From: G965215055 sp965242685
GTDB lineage: Bacteria; Pseudomonadota; Gammaproteobacteria; UBA4575
Length of the DNA stretch: 64,000 nt
NCBI GenBank assembly: GCA_965242685.1
Contig: OZ251487.1
Location: 248,001-312,000 of the forward strand
Direction of reading: 5' to 3'
Position 1 is the first letter of the stretch. Each line of letters opens with the position of its first letter. Shown here piece by piece: positions 9,500 through 17,664 of this stretch. Below the pieces are notes generated by a model. The model did not search any database. It was given only the letters and a program-made list of their open reading frames with translations, and was not told the origin of the DNA. A program made the translations under genes and the position numbers.

Positions 9500-10663
9500 A
9501 TGCCTTGGAATAGGCCGGGCGACAATAACGACCTCTGGGGCCGGAAACCGGGTAATCAGGGAGGAGGCCCCCCCGATCTTGACGAAGTATTTCGTAACCT
9601 GACCAAGAAATTCGGCGGGATATTCGGCTCGTCGGGTTCTTCTTCCGGTTCAAGCGGCAAAGGTGGCAGAGGCAGGGGGCGCATGTTCATCTGGATTGGC
9701 GTGTTAGCGGTAATCGTCCTATGGGGGATGTACGACCGTTTCGGATTTTACATCGTCAAGCAAGCCGAAAGAGGTGTAGAACTTCGCTTCGGGGAGTACA
9801 AAAGGACTACCACCGCGGGTTTGAATTGGCACATACCTTTTCCTATCGAAAGCGTAGAAGTTGTCAACGTGGATGAAGTGCGCGAAGTGTCCAACAAGAC
9901 TTCCATGTTGACCCAGGATGAAAACATCGTTGAAGTCTCTTTAGAGGCGCAGTACAAGATCAAAAATGCGGAAGACTATAAATTTAACTTGCGTAACCCC
10001 GACATTACGGTGAAGGACGCGATGGAAAGCGCCGTGCGCGAGATCGTCGGTAAAAGTTCCATTGACTTCGTATTATTTGAGGGGCGCGCGCAGATCTCGA
10101 GTATTACCAGAGAGTTGTTGCAGGGCATCATGGACGAATACCGCTCTGGCATATACATTCAGAAGGTCAACCTGGAGAAATCATTGCCGCCCGATCAGGT
10201 CAAGGCGGCTTTCTCCGATGCCATCAAATCGCGAGAAGATTATGACCGTTACATCAAAGAGGCCGAAGCCTATGCGAACAGCATACTGCCTCAGGCGCGT
10301 GGTGAGGCCGCTCGCTTATTGCAGGAGGCCAACGCCTATCGGGATCGCGTGATTGCAAATTCGGAAGGTGAGGCCAAGCGCTTTCTCAAGCTGTTGGGTG
10401 AATATGAAAAGGCCCCGGACGTAACTCGGGAAAGACTGTATCTTGAAGCGGTAGAATCGGTGTATGCAAACAGCAATAAAGTACTGATGGACGTTGAAGG
10501 GGGAAACAACCTCCTCTATTTACCGTTGGATCAACTGATCAAACGGCATACCGAGACGAACCCCTCCGATACCGTCCAGGACGCCTTTGACGAGGGTGAA
10601 TATGACAGCGATAGCCGTCGAGATGGCTCGAATCGTTTCCAACGTAATAGAGAGCGACGCTGA
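9500..10663 (+). CDS. hflK: HflK, membrane SPFH-domain modulator of FtsH
   Basis: With HflC forms a large periplasmic cage around the FtsH protease and limits its attack on membrane proteins. The glycine- and serine-rich N-terminal tail (WNRPGDNNDLWG and following) is typical, then one membrane helix at about 60-80 and the SPFH/band-7 domain, and a charged C-terminal tail. I start at the ATG at 9500, preceded by TTGGAGAC, because MPWNRPG is the family N-terminus; the frame opens 39 bases earlier with TTG. The stop shares one base with the hflC start, indicating translational coupling. Confidence 0.95.
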   Translation: MPWNRPGDNNDLWGRKPGNQGGGPPDLDEVFRNLTKKFGGIFGSSGSSSGSSGKGGRGRGRMFIWIGVLAVIVLWGMYDRFGFYIVKQAERGVELRFGEYKRTTTAGLNWHIPFPIESVEVVNVDEVREVSNKTSMLTQDENIVEVSLEAQYKIKNAEDYKFNLRNPDITVKDAMESAVREIVGKSSIDFVLFEGRAQISSITRELLQGIMDEYRSGIYIQKVNLEKSLPPDQVKAAFSDAIKSREDYDRYIKEAEAYANSILPQARGEAARLLQEANAYRDRVIANSEGEAKRFLKLLGEYEKAPDVTRERLYLEAVESVYANSNKVLMDVEGGNNLLYLPLDQLIKRHTETNPSDTVQDAFDEGEYDSDSRRDGSNRFQRNRERR

Positions 10664-11520
10664 TGAACACAAAGATAATCTTGGGAATCGTAGTTTTAGT
10701 ACTGGTGGCGATATGGTCGTTTACCTTCCAAGTTGATCAGAGACAAAAGGCAATAAAACTCCAGTTTGGAGAGATCAAGGACGCGACACTAACACCGGGT
10801 CTTCACTTCAAACTGCCGATCATAAACACCATCGAAAAGTATGATTCTCGTATCCTTACGCTGGACGTACCGCCTACGGAGTTTCCTACCAGCGAAAAAA
10901 AATACGTAAAAGTTGACTTCTATGCAAAATGGCGCATTACCGACGTAGAAAGGTACTACATTGCGACGGGTGGCCAGGAATCGCGTGCAATTCAGCGTTT
11001 AGAGTTAATCCTTGTTGACGGACTGAAAAACGAATTTGGCAAGCGCACGATTCAAGAAGTGGTTTCCGGCGAACGCAGCGAGATCATGGACGTCATACAA
11101 GTACAGTCAAATGAAGACTCCAAGAATTTTGGTATCAAAGTGGTAGACGTGCGCGTAAGTAAAATTGATCTACCCGATGACGTCAGTGATTCCGTATTTA
11201 ATCGAATGCGTGCCGAGCGTGATCGTGTCGCCAAAGACTTTCGCGCACGCGGCAAAGAGCAGGCGGAAATCATTCGTGCCAAGTCCGACAAGGAACGTAC
11301 GGTAATCTTGGCGAATGCCTATAACGAGTCCGAGCAGATTCGTGGTGACGGCGACGCCAAATCTGCAAAAATCTACGCCGATGCCTATAAGAAAAATGAA
11401 GAATTCTACAGTTTCACGCGTAGCCTGAAGGCCTATATCAACACCTTCAATCAAAACAGCGACGTTTTAATTATGCAACCCGATTCAGAGTTTTTTCGAT
11501 ACTTCAAAAAATCCGAATAA
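10663..11520 (+). CDS. hflC: HflC, partner of HflK
   Basis: Second SPFH-domain subunit of the HflKC complex. A signal-anchor helix (residues 4-20) precedes the SPFH domain starting VDQRQKAIKLQFGEI, with a helical region from about 175 onward rich in Ala, Arg and Glu (RMRAERDRVAKDFRARGKEQ). The start codon overlaps the hflK stop by one base. Length of 285 fits the family. Next comes the DUF2065 gene, as in other gammaproteobacteria. Confidence 0.95.
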   Translation: MNTKIILGIVVLVLVAIWSFTFQVDQRQKAIKLQFGEIKDATLTPGLHFKLPIINTIEKYDSRILTLDVPPTEFPTSEKKYVKVDFYAKWRITDVERYYIATGGQESRAIQRLELILVDGLKNEFGKRTIQEVVSGERSEIMDVIQVQSNEDSKNFGIKVVDVRVSKIDLPDDVSDSVFNRMRAERDRVAKDFRARGKEQAEIIRAKSDKERTVILANAYNESEQIRGDGDAKSAKIYADAYKKNEEFYSFTRSLKAYINTFNQNSDVLIMQPDSEFFRYFKKSE

Positions 11521-11538
11521 ACCCTTCGCGCTGTTTCT

Positions 11539-11733
11539 ATGTGGGATGATTTACTGGTTGCCGTTGCGCTGGTGCTTGTGCTTGAAGGGATCATTCCATT
11601 CCTGATGCCCGAAAAATTTCGTCGCGCCTTAATTCAACTTGGTGGACTGTCTGACCAGGCATTGCGCATAATGGGCTTGGTGAGTATGACGATAGGGATC
11701 CTCTTTCTGTACGTCCTGAGACTGATCAAGTAG
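11539..11733 (+). CDS. DUF2065 small inner-membrane protein (YjeT family)
   Basis: A 64-residue protein with two hydrophobic helices (about 3-22 and 42-61) separated by the conserved loop MPEKFRRALIQLGGLSDQALRIMGL. Function unknown. The same small gene follows hflC in many gammaproteobacteria, which supports the assignment and suggests a link to the HflKC/FtsH complex, although that is inference. It lies 18 bases after hflC and 4 bases before hisZ. Confidence 0.9.
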   Translation: MWDDLLVAVALVLVLEGIIPFLMPEKFRRALIQLGGLSDQALRIMGLVSMTIGILFLYVLRLIK

Positions 11734-11737
11734 ACCC

Positions 11738-12922
11738 GTGAGCAGTAAAGATCGCTGGTTATTACCGGAAGGCATAGAAGAATCGTTGCCGGACGAGGCC
11801 GCTTGGCTTGAACATTATAGGCGTATCTTACTGGACGTATTTTCCACCTGGGGCTATGAACTCGTCATCCCGCCGTTGATTGAATATCTAGAGTCCCTCT
11901 TAATTGGTTCCGGCGACGACTTGGATCTACAAACCTTCAAACTTACCGATCAGCTCAACGGGCGCATGATGGGCGTGCGCGCCGACATGACCTCGCAGGT
12001 TGCCCGTATCGACGCACACGTGCTAAAACGTGAAGCACCTTCGCGATTTTGCTATCTGGGCACCGTTTTGCGCACGCGCCCGGGCGGGCGTGACCTGACG
12101 CGCAGCCCGCTTCAACTGGGGGCTGAATTATACGGGCACGCCGGTGCGGACAGCGACTTGGAAGTGATATGCTTAATGCTTGAAGCGTTACGGCTTGTGG
12201 GCGTAAAAGACATTTGTTTGGATCTGGGTCACATGGGGATATTCACCGACCTGGTGGCACGCGCGGGTCTGGATGAAGCGCGGCGGGATACATTGCAGAC
12301 ATTATTGCGGCGGAAGGCCTTACCCGAGTATGAACAATTCCTCTCTGCTTGTGGCCTACGCGAAGAGTGGCAAGAGGCATTCATGGCCCTTTCCGATGTA
12401 AGCGGTGACGAGAGTGTGATCGATTACGCAAAAAACATTTTACGGGAGATGGATGATGCTACCGTCAGGCATGTAAATTATATCGAAGAACTTGCCGGGC
12501 GTATCAAACGTCGCGATCCCGAAACGCAATTACATTTTGATTTTTCCACCTTGAGCGGCTACCGCTATCACAACGGCACCGTCTTTGCGGCCTACGTATC
12601 CGGGCAAGGCGAGCAGATTGCACGCGGCGGGCGTTACGACATGATCGGCGGGGTATTCGGTCGTTCACGCCCGGCGACCGGCTTCAGCTTAGACTTAAAG
12701 GCATTGGCAAAGATATCCCCGTACCAAAGCGAGGCGGTACGAGGGATATTTGCCCCCAATGACGACGATCCGCAACTACATGAAAAAATTGCCGAATTGC
12801 GCCGGCGGGGAGAGCGCGTAGTCTGTCAACTGAGCGATCAAAAGGGCGACGTTGTCGCCATGCGGTGTAACCGCGTTCTATGCAAGGAAAACCGGCTATG
12901 GGTAGTCAGAGAGCTTGAGTGA
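11738..12922 (+). CDS. hisZ: ATP phosphoribosyltransferase regulatory subunit HisZ
   Basis: Histidyl-tRNA synthetase paralogue without aminoacylation activity that binds short-form HisG and confers histidine feedback control on the first step of histidine synthesis. The class II core is seen in WGYELVIPPLIEYLESL, MGVRADMTSQVARIDAH and the late ARGGRYDMIGGVFGRSRPATGFSLDL segment. It starts with GTG 4 bases after the DUF2065 gene and overlaps or abuts purA. HisZ implies a short HisG elsewhere in the genome. Confidence 0.93.
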   Translation: MSSKDRWLLPEGIEESLPDEAAWLEHYRRILLDVFSTWGYELVIPPLIEYLESLLIGSGDDLDLQTFKLTDQLNGRMMGVRADMTSQVARIDAHVLKREAPSRFCYLGTVLRTRPGGRDLTRSPLQLGAELYGHAGADSDLEVICLMLEALRLVGVKDICLDLGHMGIFTDLVARAGLDEARRDTLQTLLRRKALPEYEQFLSACGLREEWQEAFMALSDVSGDESVIDYAKNILREMDDATVRHVNYIEELAGRIKRRDPETQLHFDFSTLSGYRYHNGTVFAAYVSGQGEQIARGGRYDMIGGVFGRSRPATGFSLDLKALAKISPYQSEAVRGIFAPNDDDPQLHEKIAELRRRGERVVCQLSDQKGDVVAMRCNRVLCKENRLWVVRELE

Positions 12923-12926
12923 CGGG

Positions 12927-14204
12927 ATGGGAAAAAGCGTAGTCATACTCGGAACCCAATGGGGCGATGAAGGCAAGGGCAAAATTGTTGACCTGCTTAC
13001 CCGTCAGGCGGATGCCGTCGTACGTTTTCAAGGCGGGCACAATGCCGGCCACACCATCGTCGTTGATGGTCGCCAAACCATTCTGCACGTAATCCCTTCC
13101 GGCATACTGTTTCCCGATGTCGAGTGTTTGATCGGCAATGGTTTAGTGTTGGCGCCTGATGCGCTACAGGAAGAAATCGGCATGCTTGAGCGGCAGGGCA
13201 TCTCAGTGGACGGGCGGCTGCGCGTGTCGCCGGCCTGTCCGTTGATCATGCCCTATCACATCTTGCTTGACCAGGCACGAGAAAAGGCGCGCGGGGCGTC
13301 TGCAATCGGCACCACCGGGCGCGGCATCGGCCCCGCTTATGAAGACAAAGTTTCGCGCCGCGGCCTGCGAGTCGCGGACCTGTTCGATGAAAATCATTGT
13401 AACGAACGCCTGCGACAGATCATCGACTACCACAACTTCGCGTTGCGTGAATACTTCGGGCACGAAACCGTCGACGAAGTCGAAGTACAAAAATTTTGCA
13501 GAAAACATGCGGAGATGTTGCAACCCCTGGTCACCGACGTATCCGCACGCCTACATGAATTACGCGACTGTGGCAGCAACATCCTCTTTGAAGGTGCTCA
13601 AGGCACTTTGCTGGACATCGACCATGGCACGTACCCGTTTGTCACCTCATCCAATACCACCGCCGGGGGTGCGTGTACCGGCACCGGCGTCGGCCCCGGT
13701 GCGATTGATCGCGTGATCGGCATCGTCAAAGCGTATACCACGCGTGTGGGCGGCGGGCCGTTTCCGACCGAACTGTTCGACGATACCGGCCGTCAACTTG
13801 CCTCTCGCGGCAGAGAATTCGGGGCGACGACCGGCAGAGCCAGGCGCTGTGGCTGGTTGGATGCCGTAGCCTTGCGCCGTGCGATGCAGATCAATGGTGT
13901 CACCGGCTTGTGCGTGACCAAACTCGACGTGCTTGATGAGCTGGAGACGATCAAAATATGCACGGAATATAAAGACTGTAAAATCGCCTCCACGGACGCC
14001 GCGACCCTTGCTCGTTGTGAACCGATCTACGAAGAACATACCGGTTGGCGGCAGCCTACGCTGGGCATGACAGAATTCGAGCAACTGCCCGCGCGCGCGC
14101 GCGATTACCTGCATCGCATAGAGCAATTACTGGGTGTTCCCATCGACCTGGTTTCCACAGGCCCCGACCGCCGTCATTGTGCTACTTGTCGCCCTATCTT
14201 CTAG
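12927..14204 (+). CDS. purA: Adenylosuccinate synthetase PurA
   Basis: Joins IMP and aspartate using GTP in the first committed step to AMP. The GTP-binding loop GTQWGDEGKGK lies at the N-terminus, followed by GGHNAGHT, the TTGRGIGPAYEDK IMP/Asp loop and TTGRARRCGWLD. I start at the ATG at 12927 because MGKSVVILGTQWGDEGKGK matches the family N-terminus; the frame opens 12 bases earlier with TTG inside the hisZ end. The last 11 bases overlap the convergent 2H phosphoesterase gene. Confidence 0.96.
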   Translation: MGKSVVILGTQWGDEGKGKIVDLLTRQADAVVRFQGGHNAGHTIVVDGRQTILHVIPSGILFPDVECLIGNGLVLAPDALQEEIGMLERQGISVDGRLRVSPACPLIMPYHILLDQAREKARGASAIGTTGRGIGPAYEDKVSRRGLRVADLFDENHCNERLRQIIDYHNFALREYFGHETVDEVEVQKFCRKHAEMLQPLVTDVSARLHELRDCGSNILFEGAQGTLLDIDHGTYPFVTSSNTTAGGACTGTGVGPGAIDRVIGIVKAYTTRVGGGPFPTELFDDTGRQLASRGREFGATTGRARRCGWLDAVALRRAMQINGVTGLCVTKLDVLDELETIKICTEYKDCKIASTDAATLARCEPIYEEHTGWRQPTLGMTEFEQLPARARDYLHRIEQLLGVPIDLVSTGPDRRHCATCRPIF

Positions 14205-14724
14205 CTTTCGAAAACTCGTAAGAGCCGATACAAGACCAGTCGGCAACCTCTCCACCGATGTCGTAAAGATCGAGTCCCTGGCAGCGCAGCGTTGTCGGGT
14301 ACGTGCCTTTGATCTCCTCTCTCAATCTGCATTTGGTTTTCAAATCAAGGCTGCCGTATAATAAACTCAGGTGCGGCATGAAATGCTCATCCGTTTTACA
14401 TACAAGGGCCTTTTTTGTACGCTCGTAAAGATCGGTCAAAGCGGGCACGGGCGCGGCCAGAATAAAAAAATTTCGATGATACGTCTCAGTATAATCAATT
14501 CCTTGCAGCGGGATCTCAAACTCCCGCATAGTGTCGGCAATTTTTCCACATACCCGGCGGATGGTATCTGAGCGTGCCGCAATAACCGGCAGCAACGTGA
14601 CGTGGGGAGGGAACGGCGGCGTTCCATAGTCGCGCGCAAGCCTCGAGATAATTTGTGCCAGCTCGTTTGCCTGCTCTTGTTTGGGTCTCAGCCACAACGA
14701 AACTCTGTGTTCACTTTCAGCCAT
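14194..14724 (-). CDS. 2H phosphoesterase / cyclic phosphodiesterase-like protein
   Basis: Small protein with the two His-x-Thr/Ser motifs of the 2H (LigT/CPDase) superfamily: PPHVTLLP with His41 and Thr43, and MPHLSLLYG with His118 and Ser120. Plant and yeast relatives open ADP-ribose 1'',2''-cyclic phosphate; bacterial members act on 2'-5' or cyclic nucleotide bonds, so the exact substrate is open. Its ATG (14724-14722) shares bases with the galE ATG on the other strand, and its 3' end overlaps purA by 11 bases, so it is wedged with no spare sequence on either side. Confidence 0.78.
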   Translation of the reverse strand: MAESEHRVSLWLRPKQEQANELAQIISRLARDYGTPPFPPHVTLLPVIAARSDTIRRVCGKIADTMREFEIPLQGIDYTETYHRNFFILAAPVPALTDLYERTKKALVCKTDEHFMPHLSLLYGSLDLKTKCRLREEIKGTYPTTLRCQGLDLYDIGGEVADWSCIGSYEFSKARR

Positions 14725-15715
14725 GGATAACAGCGTCTTTCTGGTCGTCGGCGGGGCCGGTTACATCGGTTCACACATGGCGCTAATGCTACAGGAAAAT
14801 GGGCATCAAGTAATCGTGGTTGACGACCTCTCCACGGGATTCAGGGACGCCGTAACTGGCGCGGAATTTATCCAAGCCAACGTCCATGACTTTTACGACC
14901 TCGACCGGATCTTCAAGCGTCGAAATATCGACGTAGTGATGCACTTTGCCGCACATATTGATGTCGGCGAATCGATGCGCGACCCGTTCAAGTACTATCG
15001 CAACAACGTGGCCGCCACACAAACCCTGCTGGAGTGTATGGCGGCCAACGGCGTCAATAACTTTATATTCTCTTCCAGTGCCGCCATTTTTGGCGCGCCC
15101 GAGTACACGCCCATCGATGAAGCACACGTCAAGCACCCGATCAATCCCTACGGACACAGCAAACTGATGGTCGAGAAAATGCTGGAGAGCTATACTCGTG
15201 TCCATGGATTCAAGGCGGTTTGCCTGAGATACTTCAACGCGGCGGGGGCGGATCCTCAAACCAGGCTGGGCGAACGCCATGACCCGGAAACCCATCTGAT
15301 CCCCCTGGTATTGCAGGCCGCTTCGGGGCGTCGGCCTTGTATCCGTATTTTCGGCGACGACTATGCCACGGCGGACGGCACCTGTATAAGAGACTACGTT
15401 CACGTTACGGACTTATGCAGGGCGCACCTGCTTGCGGTACGATATATGTTGCAACGGCAAACGGGTGGACAATTTAACCTGGGTAACGGCAGCGGCTATT
15501 CCGTCAGACAAGTCATCGATGCGGCGCGGCGGGTGACCAACCGGCACATCAAGGTGGAGCGGGCACACCGCAGAGAGGGCGACCCCGCAACACTGGTGGC
15601 CGATGCGCGGCTGGCCGGCCGGGTGCTGCATTGGACGCCGGAATATCCCGACCTGGAAGAGATCGTCGAACATGCCTGGAAGTGGGAGATCATGCAACAA
15701 CGGTGCACCGATTGA
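14723..15715 (+). CDS. galE: UDP-glucose 4-epimerase GalE
   Basis: Interconverts UDP-glucose and UDP-galactose with bound NAD, supplying galactosyl donors for surface polysaccharide. The Rossmann motif VVGGAGYIGSH sits at residues 8-18, the catalytic Tyr-x-x-x-Lys is NPYGHSK (Tyr143, Lys147), and FSSSAAIFG supplies the Ser. 330 residues from the ATG at 14723, which gives MDNSVFLVVGGAGYIG as expected. A longer frame from 14681 would run into the divergent phosphoesterase gene. Its stop overlaps the next gene's ATG by one base. Confidence 0.93.
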   Translation: MDNSVFLVVGGAGYIGSHMALMLQENGHQVIVVDDLSTGFRDAVTGAEFIQANVHDFYDLDRIFKRRNIDVVMHFAAHIDVGESMRDPFKYYRNNVAATQTLLECMAANGVNNFIFSSSAAIFGAPEYTPIDEAHVKHPINPYGHSKLMVEKMLESYTRVHGFKAVCLRYFNAAGADPQTRLGERHDPETHLIPLVLQAASGRRPCIRIFGDDYATADGTCIRDYVHVTDLCRAHLLAVRYMLQRQTGGQFNLGNGSGYSVRQVIDAARRVTNRHIKVERAHRREGDPATLVADARLAGRVLHWTPEYPDLEEIVEHAWKWEIMQQRCTD

Positions 15716-16404
15716 TGGACGCGGCTATCGATAAAAATGTAACAGGCGGGCGCACTCGTATCGCGGGCGCGTTGCGGTGCACGCGGCTGAAAATAGGCCT
15801 ACTGCTTGTGGCACTTGCCGCATTCGTCGTTTGTGGAGCGGGAATCGCCCTTGCCGACTCAACGCCTCGGGAAGACGGGGACACGCGCCCCGCCACCGTT
15901 CTTCCTCCTACAAACCAGGTACTCTACGAGAACGACTACTTCTCCGTGCAAACCTCCGGAGAAGTCACAGTCACCGAAAAGGACGTCAAGGCGGGCGAGA
16001 TGAGCCTGACCATGATCGGGGGAGGGACTTGCCGTCAAGTTGTCGTCGTTTTGGTGCACATGGTCTTTCACGCGGAAGAGGCATTTTCGCTTGACGATAT
16101 AAAGAGCACCGAAGGAAAATTTTCCCTACAGGGCATGGTGCCGGCAGGCATGGAAGTGACGCATCGGGAACTCGTCAACGTCAATGACGTGGAGGCGGTC
16201 AAATTCACCATCACCTCCAAGAGCGACCCCGACGTGCTTATATATGCCTACAGTTGGCCGCACAGAAACCAGATTTTTCAATTAACCGTTGGCGGCACTC
16301 GGGAAATGCACGCGCCCCTATCCAGAGTTGGCGGTCAAACACTTACCTACCTTGATGCGTGCCCCGACCACTACAATTTTCTGAATACCCTACAGATGAA
16401 ATAG
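15715..16404 (+). CDS. Predicted exported protein of unknown function
   Basis: 229 residues from an ATG that overlaps the galE stop, so probably translationally coupled to galE. Residues 20-45 (LKIGLLLVALAAFVVCGAGIALA) form a signal peptide or anchor with an Ala-x-Ala type end. The mature part is about 185 residues of mixed beta character with a single region of hydrophobicity (RQVVVVLVHMVF), and no catalytic motif I recognise. Possibly a periplasmic lipid- or sugar-related protein given its partner, but this is inference from position only. Confidence 0.6.
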   Translation: MDAAIDKNVTGGRTRIAGALRCTRLKIGLLLVALAAFVVCGAGIALADSTPREDGDTRPATVLPPTNQVLYENDYFSVQTSGEVTVTEKDVKAGEMSLTMIGGGTCRQVVVVLVHMVFHAEEAFSLDDIKSTEGKFSLQGMVPAGMEVTHRELVNVNDVEAVKFTITSKSDPDVLIYAYSWPHRNQIFQLTVGGTREMHAPLSRVGGQTLTYLDACPDHYNFLNTLQMK

Positions 16405-16704
16405 CCCGTGTAGTAGGGCGGCGGCTTCATTGTTTGTATTAAAAACGTAACTTTTATAAAGAATAGGATTTTACTTTCATCGGTCACGGCGGGATCGTTG
16501 GACAGAATTGAAAAATAACTGAAATTGTTTCTCAGTTCTGTATAATATCCATTTAGAGTAGCATCTGATCAGGCAAAAATAGTTTTTCCGGCTATGGAAA
16601 GCCAACCGATCGAATGCTGACTCGTGGCAGGGAGAGCACCTTAATTTGGTAGTCGTAACTATGGAAATGGCAAATTACACATTCAATACGAAGGAGTTGT
16701 GATC
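16405..16704 (+). promoter_or_regulatory. Leader region of the DUF1097 gene with TATAAT box and possible three-way-junction RNA
   Basis: A 300-base gap. TATAAT lies at 16541-16546. Just after the expected start of transcription, 16560-16570 can pair with 16608-16618 (AGCAT and GATC arms on each side of a 2x2 internal loop), enclosing two hairpins: five A against five T at 16575-16587, and GGCT against AGCC at 16590-16603. The layout is a three-way junction, as in many riboswitches. The -35 is poor. A consensus ribosome site (AAGGAG, 16691-16696) lies downstream. I could not match it to a known riboswitch class. Confidence 0.4.
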
Positions 16705-17220
16705 ATGTCAAATAACGTAGCATTATCAATCAGTATCGGTGTATTGGGAGGTATTGCGGCCGCGCTGTGTCTTGGCCCGTTAAATCTAATTTCAATTTGG
16801 GCGGTATTTATCGGATGGGCCTGTTTCTTCGCTATTGGCGGCGATAACAAGGCACTGCAAAATACCATCGTTTGTACCATTCTGGGCGCGATCATCGCCT
16901 GGATCGGTTTAGTTATCTTCACGGGCATTAATTTGTCGGATGCGTTGAGCATGCCAATATGGGCCGGGATCGTGGTAGCGGTCACCGTTTTTGTACTGTG
17001 CTTGTTGGCGAATATTGAAGTATTTTCATCCATCCCCGCCGGCGTTTTGGGCTATGCAAGCGTTGCGGCGTGGGCATTGAAGACGCCGGGTGCGTTGGAC
17101 AATGTTACTGCCGTTACCAGCGGTACGGGAATGTACATTCTCATCATCATTTCACTTGTGGCGGGTGCCGTTCTCGGTATGATTTCCGGCAAGATTGCCG
17201 GTGCGATGTCGTCATCGTAA
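16705..17220 (+). CDS. DUF1097 family inner-membrane protein
   Basis: About 171 residues, almost entirely hydrophobic, with five or six membrane helices: starting at LSISIGVLGGIAAALC, ISIWAVFIGWACFFAI, IVCTILGAIIAWIGLVIF, IWAGIVVAVTVFVLCLLA, a helix around FSSIPAGVLGYASVAAWAL, and a final IIISLVAGAVLGMISGKIAG. This pattern and the family gene E. coli ycdZ support the DUF1097 assignment. Function unknown; a transporter or channel is plausible. I use the ATG at 16705, eight bases after AAGGAG, instead of GTG at 16699. It is monocistronic, and the leader upstream may regulate it. Confidence 0.8.
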   Translation: MSNNVALSISIGVLGGIAAALCLGPLNLISIWAVFIGWACFFAIGGDNKALQNTIVCTILGAIIAWIGLVIFTGINLSDALSMPIWAGIVVAVTVFVLCLLANIEVFSSIPAGVLGYASVAAWALKTPGALDNVTAVTSGTGMYILIIISLVAGAVLGMISGKIAGAMSSS

Positions 17221-17240
17221 CGTAGCCGCGACAACCTCGA

Positions 17241-17262
17241 CACGCCCAACGGACTGGGCGTG
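17241..17262 (+). terminator. Hairpin after the DUF1097 gene, probable terminator
   Basis: An 8-base perfect stem (CACGCCCA with TGGGCGTG) closes a 6-base loop 20 bases after the stop codon. There is no T-run, so it may act with Rho or simply protect the 3' end. A second stem, CCGCC with GGCGG, follows at about 17270-17290. Confidence 0.45.
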
Positions 17263-17438
17263 TTGGCCTGCCGCCGATTTTATGGCGGACAGGACAGGCA
17301 TAGCCGCGCAGGCCTGAGGACGGCTGGCGGCAAAAGATTTATTGTAGCGGATCCCCCCGCACGTATATCCGTGTGCCCCTGCAAAACAAAGCTACATTGG
17401 CAGCCTTATAACCTTATAATATAGTGTGTTTGACATAG

Positions 17439-17525
17439 TGGTGCCGAGGAGAGGACTTGAACCTCCACGGGATTACTCCCACTAGCACCTGAAGCTAGCG
17501 CGTCTACCAATTCCGCCACCTCGGC
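17439..17525 (-). tRNA. tRNA-Leu (anticodon CAG)
   Basis: 87 bases including an encoded CCA end (17441-17439). The 7-bp acceptor stem GCCGAGG / CCTCGGC, the long variable arm of a class II tRNA, the T loop GTTCAAGTC and an anticodon stem CTAGC / GCTAG with loop TTCAGGT place CAG at the anticodon, reading CUG. The discriminator base is A. It is divergent from rnr. Confidence 0.95.
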
Positions 17526-17664
17526 ATGGGTCGGAGAAATTTTGGCCTGGTTGGAAGTGATGGACTGTAGCGAAGCATTGATCCACTTGTCAATGTAGCC
17601 CTGCCGGTTTTGTATGGAAGCATTGACTGAATAGTCAGTTTGGCGGTTAAAAGATACAGTCTCC

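Noticed and set aside
14789..15403. 204-codon open frame on the - strand inside galE
   Set aside because: Shadow; galE motifs are complete on the other strand.
16560..16618. Known riboswitch class (c-di-GMP, glycine, guanidine)
   Set aside because: I compared the leader with remembered consensus motifs and found no convincing match, so only a generic structure is reported.
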